A stretch of 58,235 nucleotides of DNA, from positions 1 through 58,235 of the forward strand of contig JACWAF010000030.1 of assembly GCA_014874185.1 (NCBI GenBank), written 5' to 3'. A program made the translations under genes and the position numbers. How positions within the stretch are numbered: the stretch's first letter is position 1; each line of letters starts with the position of its first letter. Of the stretch, positions 7,756 through 16,973 are shown piece by piece. The notes beneath the pieces were generated by a model. The model saw only the letters and a list, made by a program, of their open reading frames with translations, searched no databases and was not told the origin of the DNA. This stretch comes from Nitrospirota bacterium (lineage in GTDB: Bacteria > Nitrospirota > Thermodesulfovibrionia > Thermodesulfovibrionales > JdFR-88).

Positions 7756-9696
7756 ATGAGAAAGTTGCTGTTTTCAGTCTTTTTCACGTTCTTCAGCCTG
7801 ATCGCAGTCCGCTTTCCATCAGCCGCCGAGACCCCATCGGGCTGTGCCGTCATACTGAAAAGTGCCATCTCGCTTTCGTCTGCCGGCAAGTACGCCGAAA
7901 GCCTTCCGGAATTCGACCTCCTGATGGAAAAATGCCCCGTAGTGGCCGATTACGGGCTTTTTTACAAGGCCGGGGCCCTTGACCGCATGAAAGACCGCGA
8001 GCACGCCGCAGCGGCCCTGCAGCAGTTCCTTAAAGACTATCCCCGAAGCCCGCTGGCCAGGAAGGCCAGGCTGAGGTCCATCCTCCTCTCCACGGACGAA
8101 AGCTCACTGATAAACAGGCTTTCCCTGTACGAGAAGGAGTATCCAGGGGACGGGGACATGGCGCTCAAACTTGCCCTTTTGCTCAAGGAGAAGGGGCTTT
8201 CCGGACAGGCGGACCGCATCCTGGGGAGGCTGTATTCAAAGGCGGGGAGAGCGTCTTTAGAGGCCCTGATAAACATGAGCAGGCCGCCAACCGTGGATGA
8301 GCGCATAAAAAGGGCCGGCAATCTGATAAGGAGATTCAAATACCAGGAGGCGGAGCAGGAGCTGAGGGACCTGCTTGCCTCTGATACCGGCGGGCATAAG
8401 GATGTGATATTGAACCTTCTTGGCAAATGCCTTTTCCGCCAGAAACGCTACAGTGAGGCTGCAAACATATATCTAATGGCCACGAACAATTACGATGCGG
8501 CAAGGTGCTATTACCGGCTGAACAACGAGAGCGCCTTTGCCAACACTATCTCAGGCGTAATAAACGGCGGGGACGACAGGGGTTACAGCCTTCTTGTGGC
8601 CGAAGCCGGCAGAAAAAGAAGGGGCGGCGATTACGAGGGCGCCCTTTCGCTTCTGGACAGTGCCGCCCGGTTCTATCCGGAGGGGAAGGAACTGGTCCTC
8701 TGGGAGAGGGGCTGGCTCTATTACATGAAGCGCGATTACGAGAAGGCGCTGGGCGCGTTCTCGCGGCTGACCACTCTGGATGACAAGCCGGAATATGAAT
8801 ACTGGATGGCGAAGACGATAGAGGGTCTGGGCGGGAACTCAACAGGCCTGTTCGAGAAACTGTCCCAGGGGGATGATTTCTATGCCCTGCTTTCAAAAAT
8901 GAACCTCAGTGCCAGGGACAAAACTGGGGCCGGTGCGCTCTATGTTGCCCGGAAAGCGCCCATTGTCAATGACATTGACGACTATTCACTAAACGGGCCT
9001 TTCGAGCGCGCCGGCATCCTTTACGAGGCCGGCCTGAGGGACGAGGCCGTAAGGGAGCTTGTCTACTTGGCCAGCCATAGTTTCGACCCGAAAATCGTTT
9101 CAGGGGCCGCGATGAGGCTTAAGGCCCTGGGCTCTTTCAGACGGGCGATCCTGGCGGCCTCCAGGCTCCCCGAGGAATACCAGCCAAAAGAAGTGGTTTA
9201 TCCGGTGGCGTTCTGGAACTCCGTGGAAAAAAACTCGGTAAGAAAAGGGCTTGACCCCTATCTTGTCCTGTCGGTAATGCGCGAGGAAAGCCGGTTCGAA
9301 CCCAGGGTATGCTCTCCCGCCGGCGCTCTTGGGCTGATGCAGCTCATGCCAAACACCGCCCAGGTGCTCTCTAAATCGCTGAAGATGCATTTCAGGGGGA
9401 CACGGACTCTTTACAATGCGGACAAGAACATAACTCTCGGCGTGACTTATCTTAAAAAACTGGTCAGGGAATTCCATGGCATACCTCCGGCCCTGGCCGC
9501 GTACAACGCCGGCGAGAACGCCGTAAAGGGCTGGTTGAAAAGCGGGAAATACCTGTCTTATGACGAGTTCATCGAGGACATCCCTTATCTGGAGACGAAA
9601 AATTACGTCAAGCGGATCATAACCAGCTACTTCAATTACAAGGGGGAAGAGGCCGCGGCAGAGGGGCTTGAGCCCGGCCAGGAGAGGGATTTTTAA
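7756..9696 (+). CDS. slt: Soluble lytic murein transglycosylase
   Basis: Periplasmic enzyme that cleaves the glycan strands of peptidoglycan and forms 1,6-anhydro ends. 646 residues. Signal peptide at the start (MRKLLFSVFFTFFSLIAVRF, cleavage near AAE). The middle is a helical superhelix of TPR-like repeats (for example near DYEKALGAFSRL). The SLT domain begins near residue 490; catalytic Glu510 lies in VMREESRFEP, followed by GALGLMQLMPNTA and ALAAYNAGENAVKGW, all diagnostic. The ATG at 7756 is chosen because it gives a clean signal peptide. No Shine-Dalgarno is visible; TATATT at 7743-7748 suggests a very short leader. The next genes, a ZapB-like coiled coil and ZapA, fit a cell-wall/division context. 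Confidence 0.93.
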   Translation: MRKLLFSVFFTFFSLIAVRFPSAAETPSGCAVILKSAISLSSAGKYAESLPEFDLLMEKCPVVADYGLFYKAGALDRMKDREHAAAALQQFLKDYPRSPLARKARLRSILLSTDESSLINRLSLYEKEYPGDGDMALKLALLLKEKGLSGQADRILGRLYSKAGRASLEALINMSRPPTVDERIKRAGNLIRRFKYQEAEQELRDLLASDTGGHKDVILNLLGKCLFRQKRYSEAANIYLMATNNYDAARCYYRLNNESAFANTISGVINGGDDRGYSLLVAEAGRKRRGGDYEGALSLLDSAARFYPEGKELVLWERGWLYYMKRDYEKALGAFSRLTTLDDKPEYEYWMAKTIEGLGGNSTGLFEKLSQGDDFYALLSKMNLSARDKTGAGALYVARKAPIVNDIDDYSLNGPFERAGILYEAGLRDEAVRELVYLASHSFDPKIVSGAAMRLKALGSFRRAILAASRLPEEYQPKEVVYPVAFWNSVEKNSVRKGLDPYLVLSVMREESRFEPRVCSPAGALGLMQLMPNTAQVLSKSLKMHFRGTRTLYNADKNITLGVTYLKKLVREFHGIPPALAAYNAGENAVKGWLKSGKYLSYDEFIEDIPYLETKNYVKRIITSYFNYKGEEAAAEGLEPGQERDF

Positions 9697-9716
9697 CGCC
9701 CAATCTGCTATTCTAT

Positions 9717-10031
9717 ATGGCCATGAACGAGCAGAGCCTGTTCGGCGAAAAAACATCAAAAAAAACTGAAACGGCACCGGAAAATACAAAAGAATATAAG
9801 GAGGCGAGCGCTTTGGATACGCTTAAGAATCTTGAGGGGATGATAACTGACGCAGTCGAAAGGATACGGGCCCTCAAAGAAGAAAAGAAATCGCTGGAGA
9901 GGGGCCTTAAAGAACTTCAGGCATCGCTGGACCAGAAAAACCAGGAAATAGAGCGGCTGAATATCGAGAGGACGGAAATAAAAGGGCAGATAGAGGGGCT
10001 GCTGAAAGAACTGGACGGGATCGGCTCCTGA
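9717..10031 (+). CDS. ZapB-like coiled-coil protein
   Basis: 104 residues; residues 35-100 are an almost continuous coiled coil rich in Lys, Glu and Leu (for example RALKEEKKSLERGLKELQ). The N-terminal 30 residues are polar and probably disordered. Immediately upstream of zapA, with the stop and start sharing one base (TGATG), so the two are translationally coupled. The position and shape match small coiled-coil division proteins such as ZapB, which bridge Z-ring filaments through ZapA. The assignment rests on context and composition, since coiled coils have little family-specific sequence. A second in-frame ATG at 9723 could be the true start; neither has a clear ribosome site. Confidence 0.65.
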   Translation: MAMNEQSLFGEKTSKKTETAPENTKEYKEASALDTLKNLEGMITDAVERIRALKEEKKSLERGLKELQASLDQKNQEIERLNIERTEIKGQIEGLLKELDGIGS

Positions 10032-10297
10032 TGCAGAAGGCCGAGATCCATATACTGGGCCAGAAGTATACGGTTAAAGGCGAGGCCTCGGACGAGGAGA
10101 TCAAGCTCCTTGCCGCCTACGTTGACGGCAAGATAAAAGAAGTGCTAAGGAAAGCCCCCGGCATACCCCCGCTGAACGCCGCCATCCTTGCCGCCCTGAA
10201 CATCGCTGGCGAGATGAACGCATACAAAAAGGAACAGGAGAACGTGGCAAAGAGCATAACCGAGAAGGCCAGTCTCCTGACAAGCCTTTTCGATTAG
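10031..10297 (+). CDS. zapA: Cell division protein ZapA
   Basis: Promotes assembly and bundling of FtsZ at the division site in the cytoplasm. 88 residues, normal for the short bacterial form. Diagnostic N-terminus VEIHILGQKY-like (AEIHILGQKYTVKGEASDEE), followed by LAAYVDGKIKEVLRK, then a long helix LNAAILAALNIAGEMNAYKK that forms the dimer and tetramer coiled coil. Start overlaps the stop of the upstream coiled-coil gene. The convergent nadB gene ends 6 bp away, leaving no room for a 6S RNA gene, which follows zapA in some proteobacteria. Confidence 0.88.
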   Translation: MQKAEIHILGQKYTVKGEASDEEIKLLAAYVDGKIKEVLRKAPGIPPLNAAILAALNIAGEMNAYKKEQENVAKSITEKASLLTSLFD

Positions 10298-10303
10298 ACC
10301 AAA

Positions 10304-11869
10304 TCAGCCTTCGGTAAACGGCGCTTCGCCTCTTTTGAAGGCCAGGTGCTTTTTCCAGTCCTCGCTTTTATGGGGAAAATCCGAGCGGTAGTGCGCGCCG
10401 ATGCTCTCTTTTCTCAAAAGGGCGGCCCGCGCGATGAGGCCCGCCACCTGAATCATGTTCTTAAGCTCCAGCTCCCTGCGCGAGAGGAAGGTCTTCTCAA
10501 GTATGTAATCCCATTTGGATATGCCTTCGACGGCCTCTTCCAGGGACTCCTTGTTCCTGATTATCCCCACTTTCTGCCACATGAGCCTCCGCAGGTCTCC
10601 CCTTATCTCGTCGTGGGCCGGGATCGAGTGCGGAAGCGGCCTGAAATCCAAAGCGTCTTCAATCTTGTGCAGGTCAGCTTCCGGAAGGGCGTATTTATGC
10701 GCTGACCCCCCGGCCCGTTTCCCGTACACAAGCCCCTCCAGCAGGCTGTTGCTGGCCAGCCGGTTCGCGCCGTGCACGCCGGTGCAGGCCACCTCCCCTG
10801 CGGCATAAAGCCCGCGCAGGTTGGTCCGGCCCTCCACGTCCGTCTTCACGCCGCCCATCATGTAATGGGCCGCCGGGGACACCGGTATCAGCTCTCTGGT
10901 GATGTCCAGGTCGTAGCGCCTGCATGTGGAATAGATTCGCGGAAAGCGCTTTTTTACAAACTCGTCCCCAAGATGCCGCAGGTCCAGGTAGACGTGGTCC
11001 GAGCCGGTCTTCTGTATCTCGTGCAGGATGGCCCGCGAGACGATGTCCCTGGCGGCAAGCTCCGCCTGCTTGTGATAGTTTTTCATGAACAGCTCGCCGC
11101 GGACGTTCCTTAAAAGCCCGCCCTCGCCCCGGAGGGCCTCGCTAAGAAGAAAATGCGGCGCGGAGGGCAGGTATAAGGCCGTTGGGTGAAACTGGACGAA
11201 CTCCATGTCCTCCAGCACCGCGCCCGCCCTGTAGGCAAGCGCCATCCCGTCCCCCGTTGCCACCTGGGGGTTTGTGGTGCGGGCGTATATCTGACCCGTA
11301 CCGCCCGTGGCCAGCACTGTGGAGCGCGCGAGCATGGCAACGGGCCTCCTGTCCCTTGCTATTATGGCCCCGCAGCAGGTGCCCCCCTCGGAAATCAAAT
11401 CAATGGCCTGGCTGAAGGCCTCCCTTTTTATATTTGGGACCGACCTCACCTTCTGTATAAGGACGCGCTCAAGTTCTTTTCCGGTGGCGTCCCCCTGCGA
11501 GTGCAGGATGCGCTTTCTGGAGTGCGCGGCCTCAAGGCCGAAGGCGAGCTTCGTGCCCTCCTTGTCGAACTCCGCCCCCCAGGAGATAAGCTCTATTATG
11601 CGCTCCGGGCCCTCCTCCACCAGAAGGCGCACGGCCTCTTCACGGCAGAGCCCGTCCCCGGCATTAAGCGTGTCCTCATAATGGATGCCCACGGTGTCCT
11701 CGTCGCTCAAGGCCACGGCGATTCCGCCCTGGGCGTACTCCGTGCTGCTTTCGGTGGGGATATCTTTTGTCACCACGGTGACGCTGCCATGCGGTGCGGC
11801 CTCAATGGCGGCCCTCAGGCCCGCAACCCCGCTCCCTATTATCAGGAAATCCGTCTTTTCCTTTATCAT
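10304..11869 (-). CDS. nadB: L-aspartate oxidase
   Basis: FAD enzyme that oxidises L-aspartate to iminoaspartate, the first step of de novo NAD synthesis; under anaerobic conditions it can use fumarate instead of oxygen. About 521 residues. FAD-binding FLIIGSGVAGLRAAIEA at the N-terminus, substrate motif TEYAQGGIAVALSDED, HYMMGGVKTD, and HGANRLASNSLLEGLVYG near residue 365. These last two separate NadB/SdhA/FrdA family members, and the C-terminal domain is of NadB length. I start at the ATG at 11869, the usual MIKEKTDF position; a TTG at 11884 is possible. No nadA or nadC is in the window, so the pathway is dispersed. Confidence 0.94.
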   Translation of the reverse strand: MIKEKTDFLIIGSGVAGLRAAIEAAPHGSVTVVTKDIPTESSTEYAQGGIAVALSDEDTVGIHYEDTLNAGDGLCREEAVRLLVEEGPERIIELISWGAEFDKEGTKLAFGLEAAHSRKRILHSQGDATGKELERVLIQKVRSVPNIKREAFSQAIDLISEGGTCCGAIIARDRRPVAMLARSTVLATGGTGQIYARTTNPQVATGDGMALAYRAGAVLEDMEFVQFHPTALYLPSAPHFLLSEALRGEGGLLRNVRGELFMKNYHKQAELAARDIVSRAILHEIQKTGSDHVYLDLRHLGDEFVKKRFPRIYSTCRRYDLDITRELIPVSPAAHYMMGGVKTDVEGRTNLRGLYAAGEVACTGVHGANRLASNSLLEGLVYGKRAGGSAHKYALPEADLHKIEDALDFRPLPHSIPAHDEIRGDLRRLMWQKVGIIRNKESLEEAVEGISKWDYILEKTFLSRRELELKNMIQVAGLIARAALLRKESIGAHYRSDFPHKSEDWKKHLAFKRGEAPFTEG

Positions 11870-11946
11870 CTCATCCAGACGCAATCCGGAACAAGCGGAA
11901 TGAATTTACTCATAAAGGGTATTATAGCACCGCCGCAAGGGGCGGC

Positions 11947-13575
11947 TCACATGGGGCATATGATCGAGCCAAGTTTTTTCGTGAGTTTCAGATTTTCGCT
12001 GTAATCGACGGGGCAGTCTATTATCGAGACCCCCTTTTGCAGGAGGGCGTCCCTGAGGGCCGTTTTAAGCTCGCCTTCCTTTTCAATCCTGTATCCCCTC
12101 GCGCCAAAGGCCGCGGCAAGCTGCATGAAATCGGGGTTCGGGAGCCTGGTGTAGAACTCTTCGCCATAGCGCATCCGCTCTTTCCATTCTATAAGCCCAT
12201 AGCCGCCGTCATTGAAGATGAGCACCACGAAAGAAAGCCCGAGCCTCCGCGCCGTCTCAAGCTCGATGGCCGTCATCAGGAAGCCCCCGTCGCCCACGGC
12301 GGCTATGACCTTTCTGTCCGGGCAGCGCAGCTTCGCGGCTATGGCGGCCGGGACGGCGAAACCCATCGAGGCGAGCCCGTTCGAGATTAAAACGGTGTTG
12401 GGCCTTTGCGCCTGGAAGAAACGCGATATCCAGATCTTGTGCGCCCCAACGTCGCTTATCAGGATGTCATTTTTGCCGAGCGCGGCGTTCAGGGCGCCTA
12501 CTATCGCCAGGGGTTTGACAGGGAAGCCCGGCTTCGGCTCTTCAAAACCGGCCCGGACGGCCTCTTTCAATTTGAGATAAAAGGCCGGCTCTTTTTTGAA
12601 ATCGGCCCTCCTCGCGAGCCTGCGGAGCGTGCTCTTTATGTCGCCGACAAGCTCGAAACTCCGGTATGAGGCGTCCACCTCGGCGGGCGTTGCGCTTATG
12701 TGTATTATGCTCTTCTCCGTCCCGCCCTTCCAGTAGCGCGGGCTGAACTCAACCGGGTCGAACCCCGCGGCTATGATGAGGTCGGCCCTCTCAAGCCCGC
12801 AGGATACATAATCCCTGCTCTGGAGGCCCACGGTTGAAATGTAAAGCTCCTCATCGGCGGGCACCGCCCCAAGGGCCATGAATGTTACGGCCGCCGGGAG
12901 CCGGAACTTCCTTATGAAATTAAGAAGCTCCCCCGAAGCCCCCGCCCGGATGACGCCGTTTCCGGCTATGACCATCGGGAATTTGGCGCTCCTGATCATC
13001 TCCAAAGCCCCGGTTATCGCCTCCTCGCCGGGGGCGGGATAGAGGGCTGGCATAGGGCGCATCGGCTCCCCTTCCGCTGGAAGACAGATGACGTCCTCGG
13101 TGATTTCCAGGTGCACGGGGCCGGGCTTCTCGGCCAGAGAGACGCGAAACGCCTTTCTAACGATCTCCGGTATGTTTTTCCCCCTGATGCTCGCGCTCCA
13201 TTTCACGGCGGGCTTGTAGATGGAGAGCACGTCTATGAACTGATGGGCCTCCTTGAACGCCTCGTAAAGGTCCCGTTGCGCGGTGATGGCCACGACCGGG
13301 GCGAAGTCCAGCAGGGCATCGGCCACCCCTGAGAGCATATTGATCGCCCCCGGCCCCAGTGTGGAAAGGCACACGCCAGGGCTTGTCCGGGCCAGCCTGC
13401 CCCAGGCCACGGCCATGAAGGAGGCCCCGCGCTCGTCCCTTGTGGTTATGAAATCGATTTTGGATTTTTTCAGTGTATGAAGGAGCTCTATGTTCTCCTC
13501 TCCGGGCAGGCCGAAGATACGGGTCACGCCCTCGGTCTCCAGGCACTCCGTAAAGAGTTCCGTTACGGTCTTCAC
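11947..13575 (-). CDS. Acetolactate synthase-type thiamine diphosphate enzyme
   Basis: 542 residues. The catalytic Glu is in FGLPGEENIELL (Glu26), and the thiamine diphosphate motif runs from GDGGFLMTAIELETA to the NDGGYGLIEWK segment. The C-terminal IIDCPVDYSENLKL matches catabolic (AlsS-like) acetolactate synthases, which make acetolactate from two pyruvates without a regulatory subunit and without structural need for FAD. No ilvN, ilvC or acetolactate decarboxylase gene is nearby, so an acetoin route is not established; another pyruvate-decarboxylating reaction of the same family remains possible. GTG start overlaps the stop of the HAD gene (GTGA), so the two are translationally coupled and probably share a promoter upstream of 14237. 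Confidence 0.82.
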   Translation of the reverse strand: MKTVTELFTECLETEGVTRIFGLPGEENIELLHTLKKSKIDFITTRDERGASFMAVAWGRLARTSPGVCLSTLGPGAINMLSGVADALLDFAPVVAITAQRDLYEAFKEAHQFIDVLSIYKPAVKWSASIRGKNIPEIVRKAFRVSLAEKPGPVHLEITEDVICLPAEGEPMRPMPALYPAPGEEAITGALEMIRSAKFPMVIAGNGVIRAGASGELLNFIRKFRLPAAVTFMALGAVPADEELYISTVGLQSRDYVSCGLERADLIIAAGFDPVEFSPRYWKGGTEKSIIHISATPAEVDASYRSFELVGDIKSTLRRLARRADFKKEPAFYLKLKEAVRAGFEEPKPGFPVKPLAIVGALNAALGKNDILISDVGAHKIWISRFFQAQRPNTVLISNGLASMGFAVPAAIAAKLRCPDRKVIAAVGDGGFLMTAIELETARRLGLSFVVLIFNDGGYGLIEWKERMRYGEEFYTRLPNPDFMQLAAAFGARGYRIEKEGELKTALRDALLQKGVSIIDCPVDYSENLKLTKKLGSIICPM

Positions 13576-14237
13576 CGCATCAGCTCCCTGAAATCAGTTA
13601 TCGCCCGGAAGGCCCCCGAATGCGCCTTGTCTTTCGCCTTCGAGTTGGATTTCCTCTTTAGAAGCAGATAGCGTATGCCGTATGCGCGGGCCGTCCTCAG
13701 GATGGCCTCCGTGTCGTCTATGAAGAGGGTGTGTTCGTTCTCGAATTTGAGGAGTTTTTGCGCGCGCTCCCAGAAGAGGATGTCTTCCTTGGGGGCGCCC
13801 AGGCTGTAAGAGGCCACCACGTGGTCGAAGTACTTGCCTATCCCGGTCTTCTTGAACTTGATCTCGATGGCCTTGTAATGGGCGTTGGTCACAAGGTGCA
13901 CCTTCTTGCCCCGCTCCTTCAGCCAGAGGAGAAAATCCTCCACGTGGGGGTGAACCTCTATCAGATGGTTTATCTGCTCCTTCAGGGCCGGGATGTCCAG
14001 GTTCAGCTCGCGGGACCAGAAATCCAGGTCCGTCCAGTTCAGCGTGCCCTCATACCCCTTGTATTTTCCAAGAAGCTCTTCCTTTGCCCTCCCGAAGCTC
14101 ATATCGTGCAGCTCGGCGTATTTTTCAGGCACAAGGTGCTCCCAGAAGTAGTCGTCGAAGTACTTGTCCAGGAGGGTGCCGTCCAGGTCCAGAAGGACAT
14201 GGTCCACCTCTGCCATGGGCACGGGCGCTTTTTTCAT
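13572..14237 (-). CDS. HAD-superfamily phosphatase, YrfG-like nucleotidase
   Basis: 221 residues, the length of Escherichia coli YrfG, a GMP/IMP 5'-nucleotidase. Motif I is VLLDLDGTLLD with nucleophile Asp17 and Asp19. The cap segment FDDYFWEHLVPEKYAELHDM closely follows the YrfG pattern. Motif II threonine is in VHLVTNAHYKA, the motif III lysine in GAPKEDILFW, and motif IV acids in TLFIDDTEAIL. All catalytic elements are present. Substrate is inferred from similarity only. First gene of a two-gene unit with the acetolactate-synthase-type gene; the metabolic link between them is unclear. Divergent from the GT2 gene with 66 bp between the starts. Confidence 0.82.
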   Translation of the reverse strand: MKKAPVPMAEVDHVLLDLDGTLLDKYFDDYFWEHLVPEKYAELHDMSFGRAKEELLGKYKGYEGTLNWTDLDFWSRELNLDIPALKEQINHLIEVHPHVEDFLLWLKERGKKVHLVTNAHYKAIEIKFKKTGIGKYFDHVVASYSLGAPKEDILFWERAQKLLKFENEHTLFIDDTEAILRTARAYGIRYLLLKRKSNSKAKDKAHSGAFRAITDFRELMR

Positions 14238-14303
14238 AAACTACATTTTAGCACAGGGGCGGTAGATTGCCGCCTGGATTTCCCTTTATGCTATTATTGC
14301 ATT

Positions 14304-15347
14304 GTGCCGCAAGCCGCCGGGGATAAGCCAGCACCCTCCGCATCTGTCATCATGGTGAACTATAACGGCATCTCCTGTTTGGGAGACTGCCTCGATTCCC
14401 TTCAAAGACAGCATTTCAGGGACTTCGAGACCATCGTCGTCGATAACGCCTCGACCGACAATTCGATCCCCTTCATAATGGAAAAATATCCGGATGCGCT
14501 GGTCATCCGATCGCGGAAAAATCTGGGTTACGGTGGCGGGATAAACGAAGGGATCAAGGCGTCCAGCGGTGAGCATATCATCATCCTGAACAATGACACA
14601 AAGGCCTCCCCGGAATGGATCGGGGAACTGATAAAGACCGCGGAAAAACATCCTGATGCCGGGATGTGCGCCTCGAAGGTTCTCAATGAGGCAGAGCCTG
14701 GCGTTATAGACAATACCGGGCTTGTCATGTACAGGGACGGCATCGCGCGCGGCAGGGGGAGGCTGGAGCGTGACCGCGGACAGTACGAGGAGGAGGAAGA
14801 GGTATTTCTGCCAAGCGGGTGCGCGGCCCACTTCAGGAGGCGGATGCTTGAGGAGATCGGCCTTTTTGACGAGGACTTCTTCATGTACCTTGAAGACGTC
14901 GATATCGGGCTCCGTGGAAGGCTTGCCGGGTGGAAGTGCCGCTATTCGCCGCGCGCCGTGGTCTATCACAAATACTCCGCCACGGCGGGCCCCTACTCGC
15001 CCATGAAGGCCTACCTGGTGGAGAGGAACAGGATATACGCTGTGATAAAGAATTTTCCTGCGGGGCAAATGTTTAAAAACCCTTTCTGGACCTTTTTAAG
15101 GTATATAACCCAGGCTTACGGGAGCCTGGCTGGCAAAGGGGCGAGCGCCAGGCTGGCAAAAAGCCAGTCCCCGCTTGGCATAGCCATGATCCTTGTTAAG
15201 GCATATCTGCACGCCGGGATGAAAATCCCGGAGTTGCTTGAAAAGAGACGGCGTATCCGGCAGGCGAAAAAGATAGATAATAAAGAGTTTTCCAGATTGC
15301 TCCGCCGTTTCGGTGCGGGGGTGAAAGAGATAGCATTAAAGGACTGA
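14304..15347 (+). CDS. Family 2 glycosyltransferase (rhamnosyltransferase-like)
   Basis: 347 residues. GT-A fold transferase at the inner face of the membrane, adding a sugar to a cell-surface glycan. Motifs: SVIMVNYNGISCLGDCLDSL and ETIVVDNASTDNS (nucleotide binding), ILNNDTKASPEWI (DxD region), and LPSGCAAHFRRRMLEEIGLF then FFMYLEDVDIGLR (catalytic region). These match the WbbL-like rhamnosyltransferase group. The C-terminal 90 residues are basic and could be amphipathic. The start is uncertain: the GTG at 14304 lacks a ribosome site but has TATTAT at 14292-14297, while the ATG at 14351 would cut through the first beta strand. No other glycan genes adjoin it. Confidence 0.87.
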   Translation: MPQAAGDKPAPSASVIMVNYNGISCLGDCLDSLQRQHFRDFETIVVDNASTDNSIPFIMEKYPDALVIRSRKNLGYGGGINEGIKASSGEHIIILNNDTKASPEWIGELIKTAEKHPDAGMCASKVLNEAEPGVIDNTGLVMYRDGIARGRGRLERDRGQYEEEEEVFLPSGCAAHFRRRMLEEIGLFDEDFFMYLEDVDIGLRGRLAGWKCRYSPRAVVYHKYSATAGPYSPMKAYLVERNRIYAVIKNFPAGQMFKNPFWTFLRYITQAYGSLAGKGASARLAKSQSPLGIAMILVKAYLHAGMKIPELLEKRRRIRQAKKIDNKEFSRLLRRFGAGVKEIALKD

Positions 15348-15357
15348 GGATTTTAAA

Positions 15358-15432
<75 letters not shown>

Positions 15433-15477
15433 GTCCCGTGAGGCAACTATTTATTTTATAGAGCGGCGGTTTCCATG

Positions 15478-16104
15478 TCAAATCCGCAGGGCCTCTATCT
15501 CTTCTAACCTGATCGCACCTTCGCGCAAAACCTTCACCCTGCCCCCCTCCGTATCCACTATCGTGGAGGGTTCCTGGGCGTGCGATTCTCCGCTGTCCAC
15601 CAGCATCTCTATCCGGCTGTCGAAATATTCCATCAACTCCGCCGCCGTCCTCGCCGGCGGCATCCCGGAGATATTTGCGCTGGTTGCCGTAAGGGGAAAG
15701 GGGACAACCCTCGCAAGCTTCAGGGCGAAAGACTCGCCGGGAATTCTTACCGCGACTTTCCCGTCTTTTACCAGGTATCCGGAGAGGCCCTCTTTTGCCC
15801 TGAAGAGCAATGTCAAAGGTCCCGGCCAGAACCTCTCGATCAGTTTCTTCTGAAGTCCGTCAGGCCCGCCGGAGATGTCTTCCAATTGCCCTTCACGGCC
15901 GATTATCAGCGGAAACGGCATCTCCTTCTTGCGGCCCTTCATCTGGAAAAGGTATTCGAGCGCGGCATTGTCGTCGTACTTGGCGCAGAGGGCGTAAAAG
16001 GTCTCTGTAAGGCATCCCACAATCCCGCCCCCGTGCAAAACGGCGACTGCCTCTTCAAGGGCAAGCTTTTCCTCTTCGCAGTTGCCGGCAATTATGTATC
16101 TCAT
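15478..16104 (-). CDS. Sua5/YciO/YrdC-family threonylcarbamoyl-AMP synthase
   Basis: 208 residues. The family makes threonylcarbamoyl-AMP from threonine, bicarbonate and ATP for the t6A37 modification of ANN-decoding tRNAs. Visible motifs: GGGIVGCLTETFYALCAKYD (usual form TPTVYGL; this one has ETFYAL), KGRKKEMPFPLI (the KxRP-like site), FWPGPLTLLF, VAVRIPGE, and TATSANISGMPP, the most characteristic. The ATG at 16104 starts at the typical position; a longer open frame upstream lies inside the DUF89 gene. Length corresponds to YrdC rather than the two-domain Sua5. Could be a YciO-like paralogue. Eleven bp downstream of the DUF89 gene, likely co-transcribed. Confidence 0.86.
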   Translation of the reverse strand: MRYIIAGNCEEEKLALEEAVAVLHGGGIVGCLTETFYALCAKYDDNAALEYLFQMKGRKKEMPFPLIIGREGQLEDISGGPDGLQKKLIERFWPGPLTLLFRAKEGLSGYLVKDGKVAVRIPGESFALKLARVVPFPLTATSANISGMPPARTAAELMEYFDSRIEMLVDSGESHAQEPSTIVDTEGGRVKVLREGAIRLEEIEALRI

Positions 16105-16115
16105 ATCTAAAGGCT

Positions 16116-16973
16116 TTACCAGAATCTCGCGGCCCTGGCAAGGAGCATCGCCCCAAGCGGAAGACCGAGAAATTTTGAGACGACCTCGCACTTGGACTGA
16201 AAGAGAAAGAATATGTTCTTTCTCAGGCCCATCAGGGTCTCGAAATTTCCCTGCCCCTTGCTGATCACAAGCCCGGCCCTCTCGAACCGCCCGTTGAAAG
16301 CGGGCGAGGTGGTCTGAAGGATCGTTCCCACGCAGTCCGAGCCGTTGTCCATCACCTCGCATAAAGAGATGAGCCCGGCCTCTCTCGCGTCCTCAAGGAC
16401 GGCATCGTTTATAATTGCGGAGCCCTTCACGCAGGCTGTAACCCTTTTGCCCATTGCGGCAAGCGCCCTTATTAAAATTTTGTCAAAGACTATCTCGCCC
16501 GCGTTGTCGCAGAGGTAAAGGACATCGTCAGCCTTTTCGATCTCTCTTTTGAAATCGTCGTAGTCGTCCACCGCCAGCGGCCCGCCCAATGCCCGTCTCA
16601 GAGTGCCCTTCATGTCTATCGAAGAGAATATGCCGAAGTCTATTATGTTCCCCGCGATGGCGATGCGCGCGGCCGTAAACAGCGGGTCTGCGGACTCTTT
16701 GACTATCTTCCCAAGCTCATTTTCAATCGCCAGGGCCTTTCTGTTGTATTCGGATTTTATGGCCAGAAACGGGTCCGCCCCGAGCGCCTCCCTCAAGCGC
16801 CTGTGCATGATCGTGGTGAAATGCGCCGGGCTCTCGGACGTGTTTACTTCCGAGATCCCCGGAAGGACCGATTTCATTATATTCTCGCCGCGCGGGCCGT
16901 CTACGCCCGCCAGTTTCAGGGCGATCACCACCTGCTTCAAAAAGCACGGAAAGCATTCAAGACTGGTCTTCAT
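16116..16973 (-). CDS. DUF89 family damage-control phosphatase-like protein
   Basis: 285 residues. The DUF89 family comprises metal-dependent phosphatases thought to remove damaged or excess phosphometabolites. N-terminal LECFPCFLKQVVIAL has the CxxC typical of the archaeal/bacterial subgroup. The core has GNIIDFGIF near the middle (metal-site Asn/Asp), LYLCDNAGEIVFDKILI (metal-binding Asp), and CVKGSAIINDAVLEDA. Near the C-terminus AGLVISKGQGNFETL is also conserved. Substrate cannot be predicted. No Shine-Dalgarno is visible before the ATG. It precedes the Sua5/YrdC gene; I know of no functional link between the two. Confidence 0.85.
   Translation of the reverse strand: MKTSLECFPCFLKQVVIALKLAGVDGPRGENIMKSVLPGISEVNTSESPAHFTTIMHRRLREALGADPFLAIKSEYNRKALAIENELGKIVKESADPLFTAARIAIAGNIIDFGIFSSIDMKGTLRRALGGPLAVDDYDDFKREIEKADDVLYLCDNAGEIVFDKILIRALAAMGKRVTACVKGSAIINDAVLEDAREAGLISLCEVMDNGSDCVGTILQTTSPAFNGRFERAGLVISKGQGNFETLMGLRKNIFFLFQSKCEVVSKFLGLPLGAMLLARAARFW

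Noticed and set aside
10298-10303. 6S RNA gene after zapA
   Set aside because: Only six bases separate zapA from the convergent nadB stop.
14351-14353. ATG as the start of the GT2 gene
   Set aside because: It falls inside the conserved first strand (VIMVNYNG), so the protein would lose its nucleotide-binding edge.
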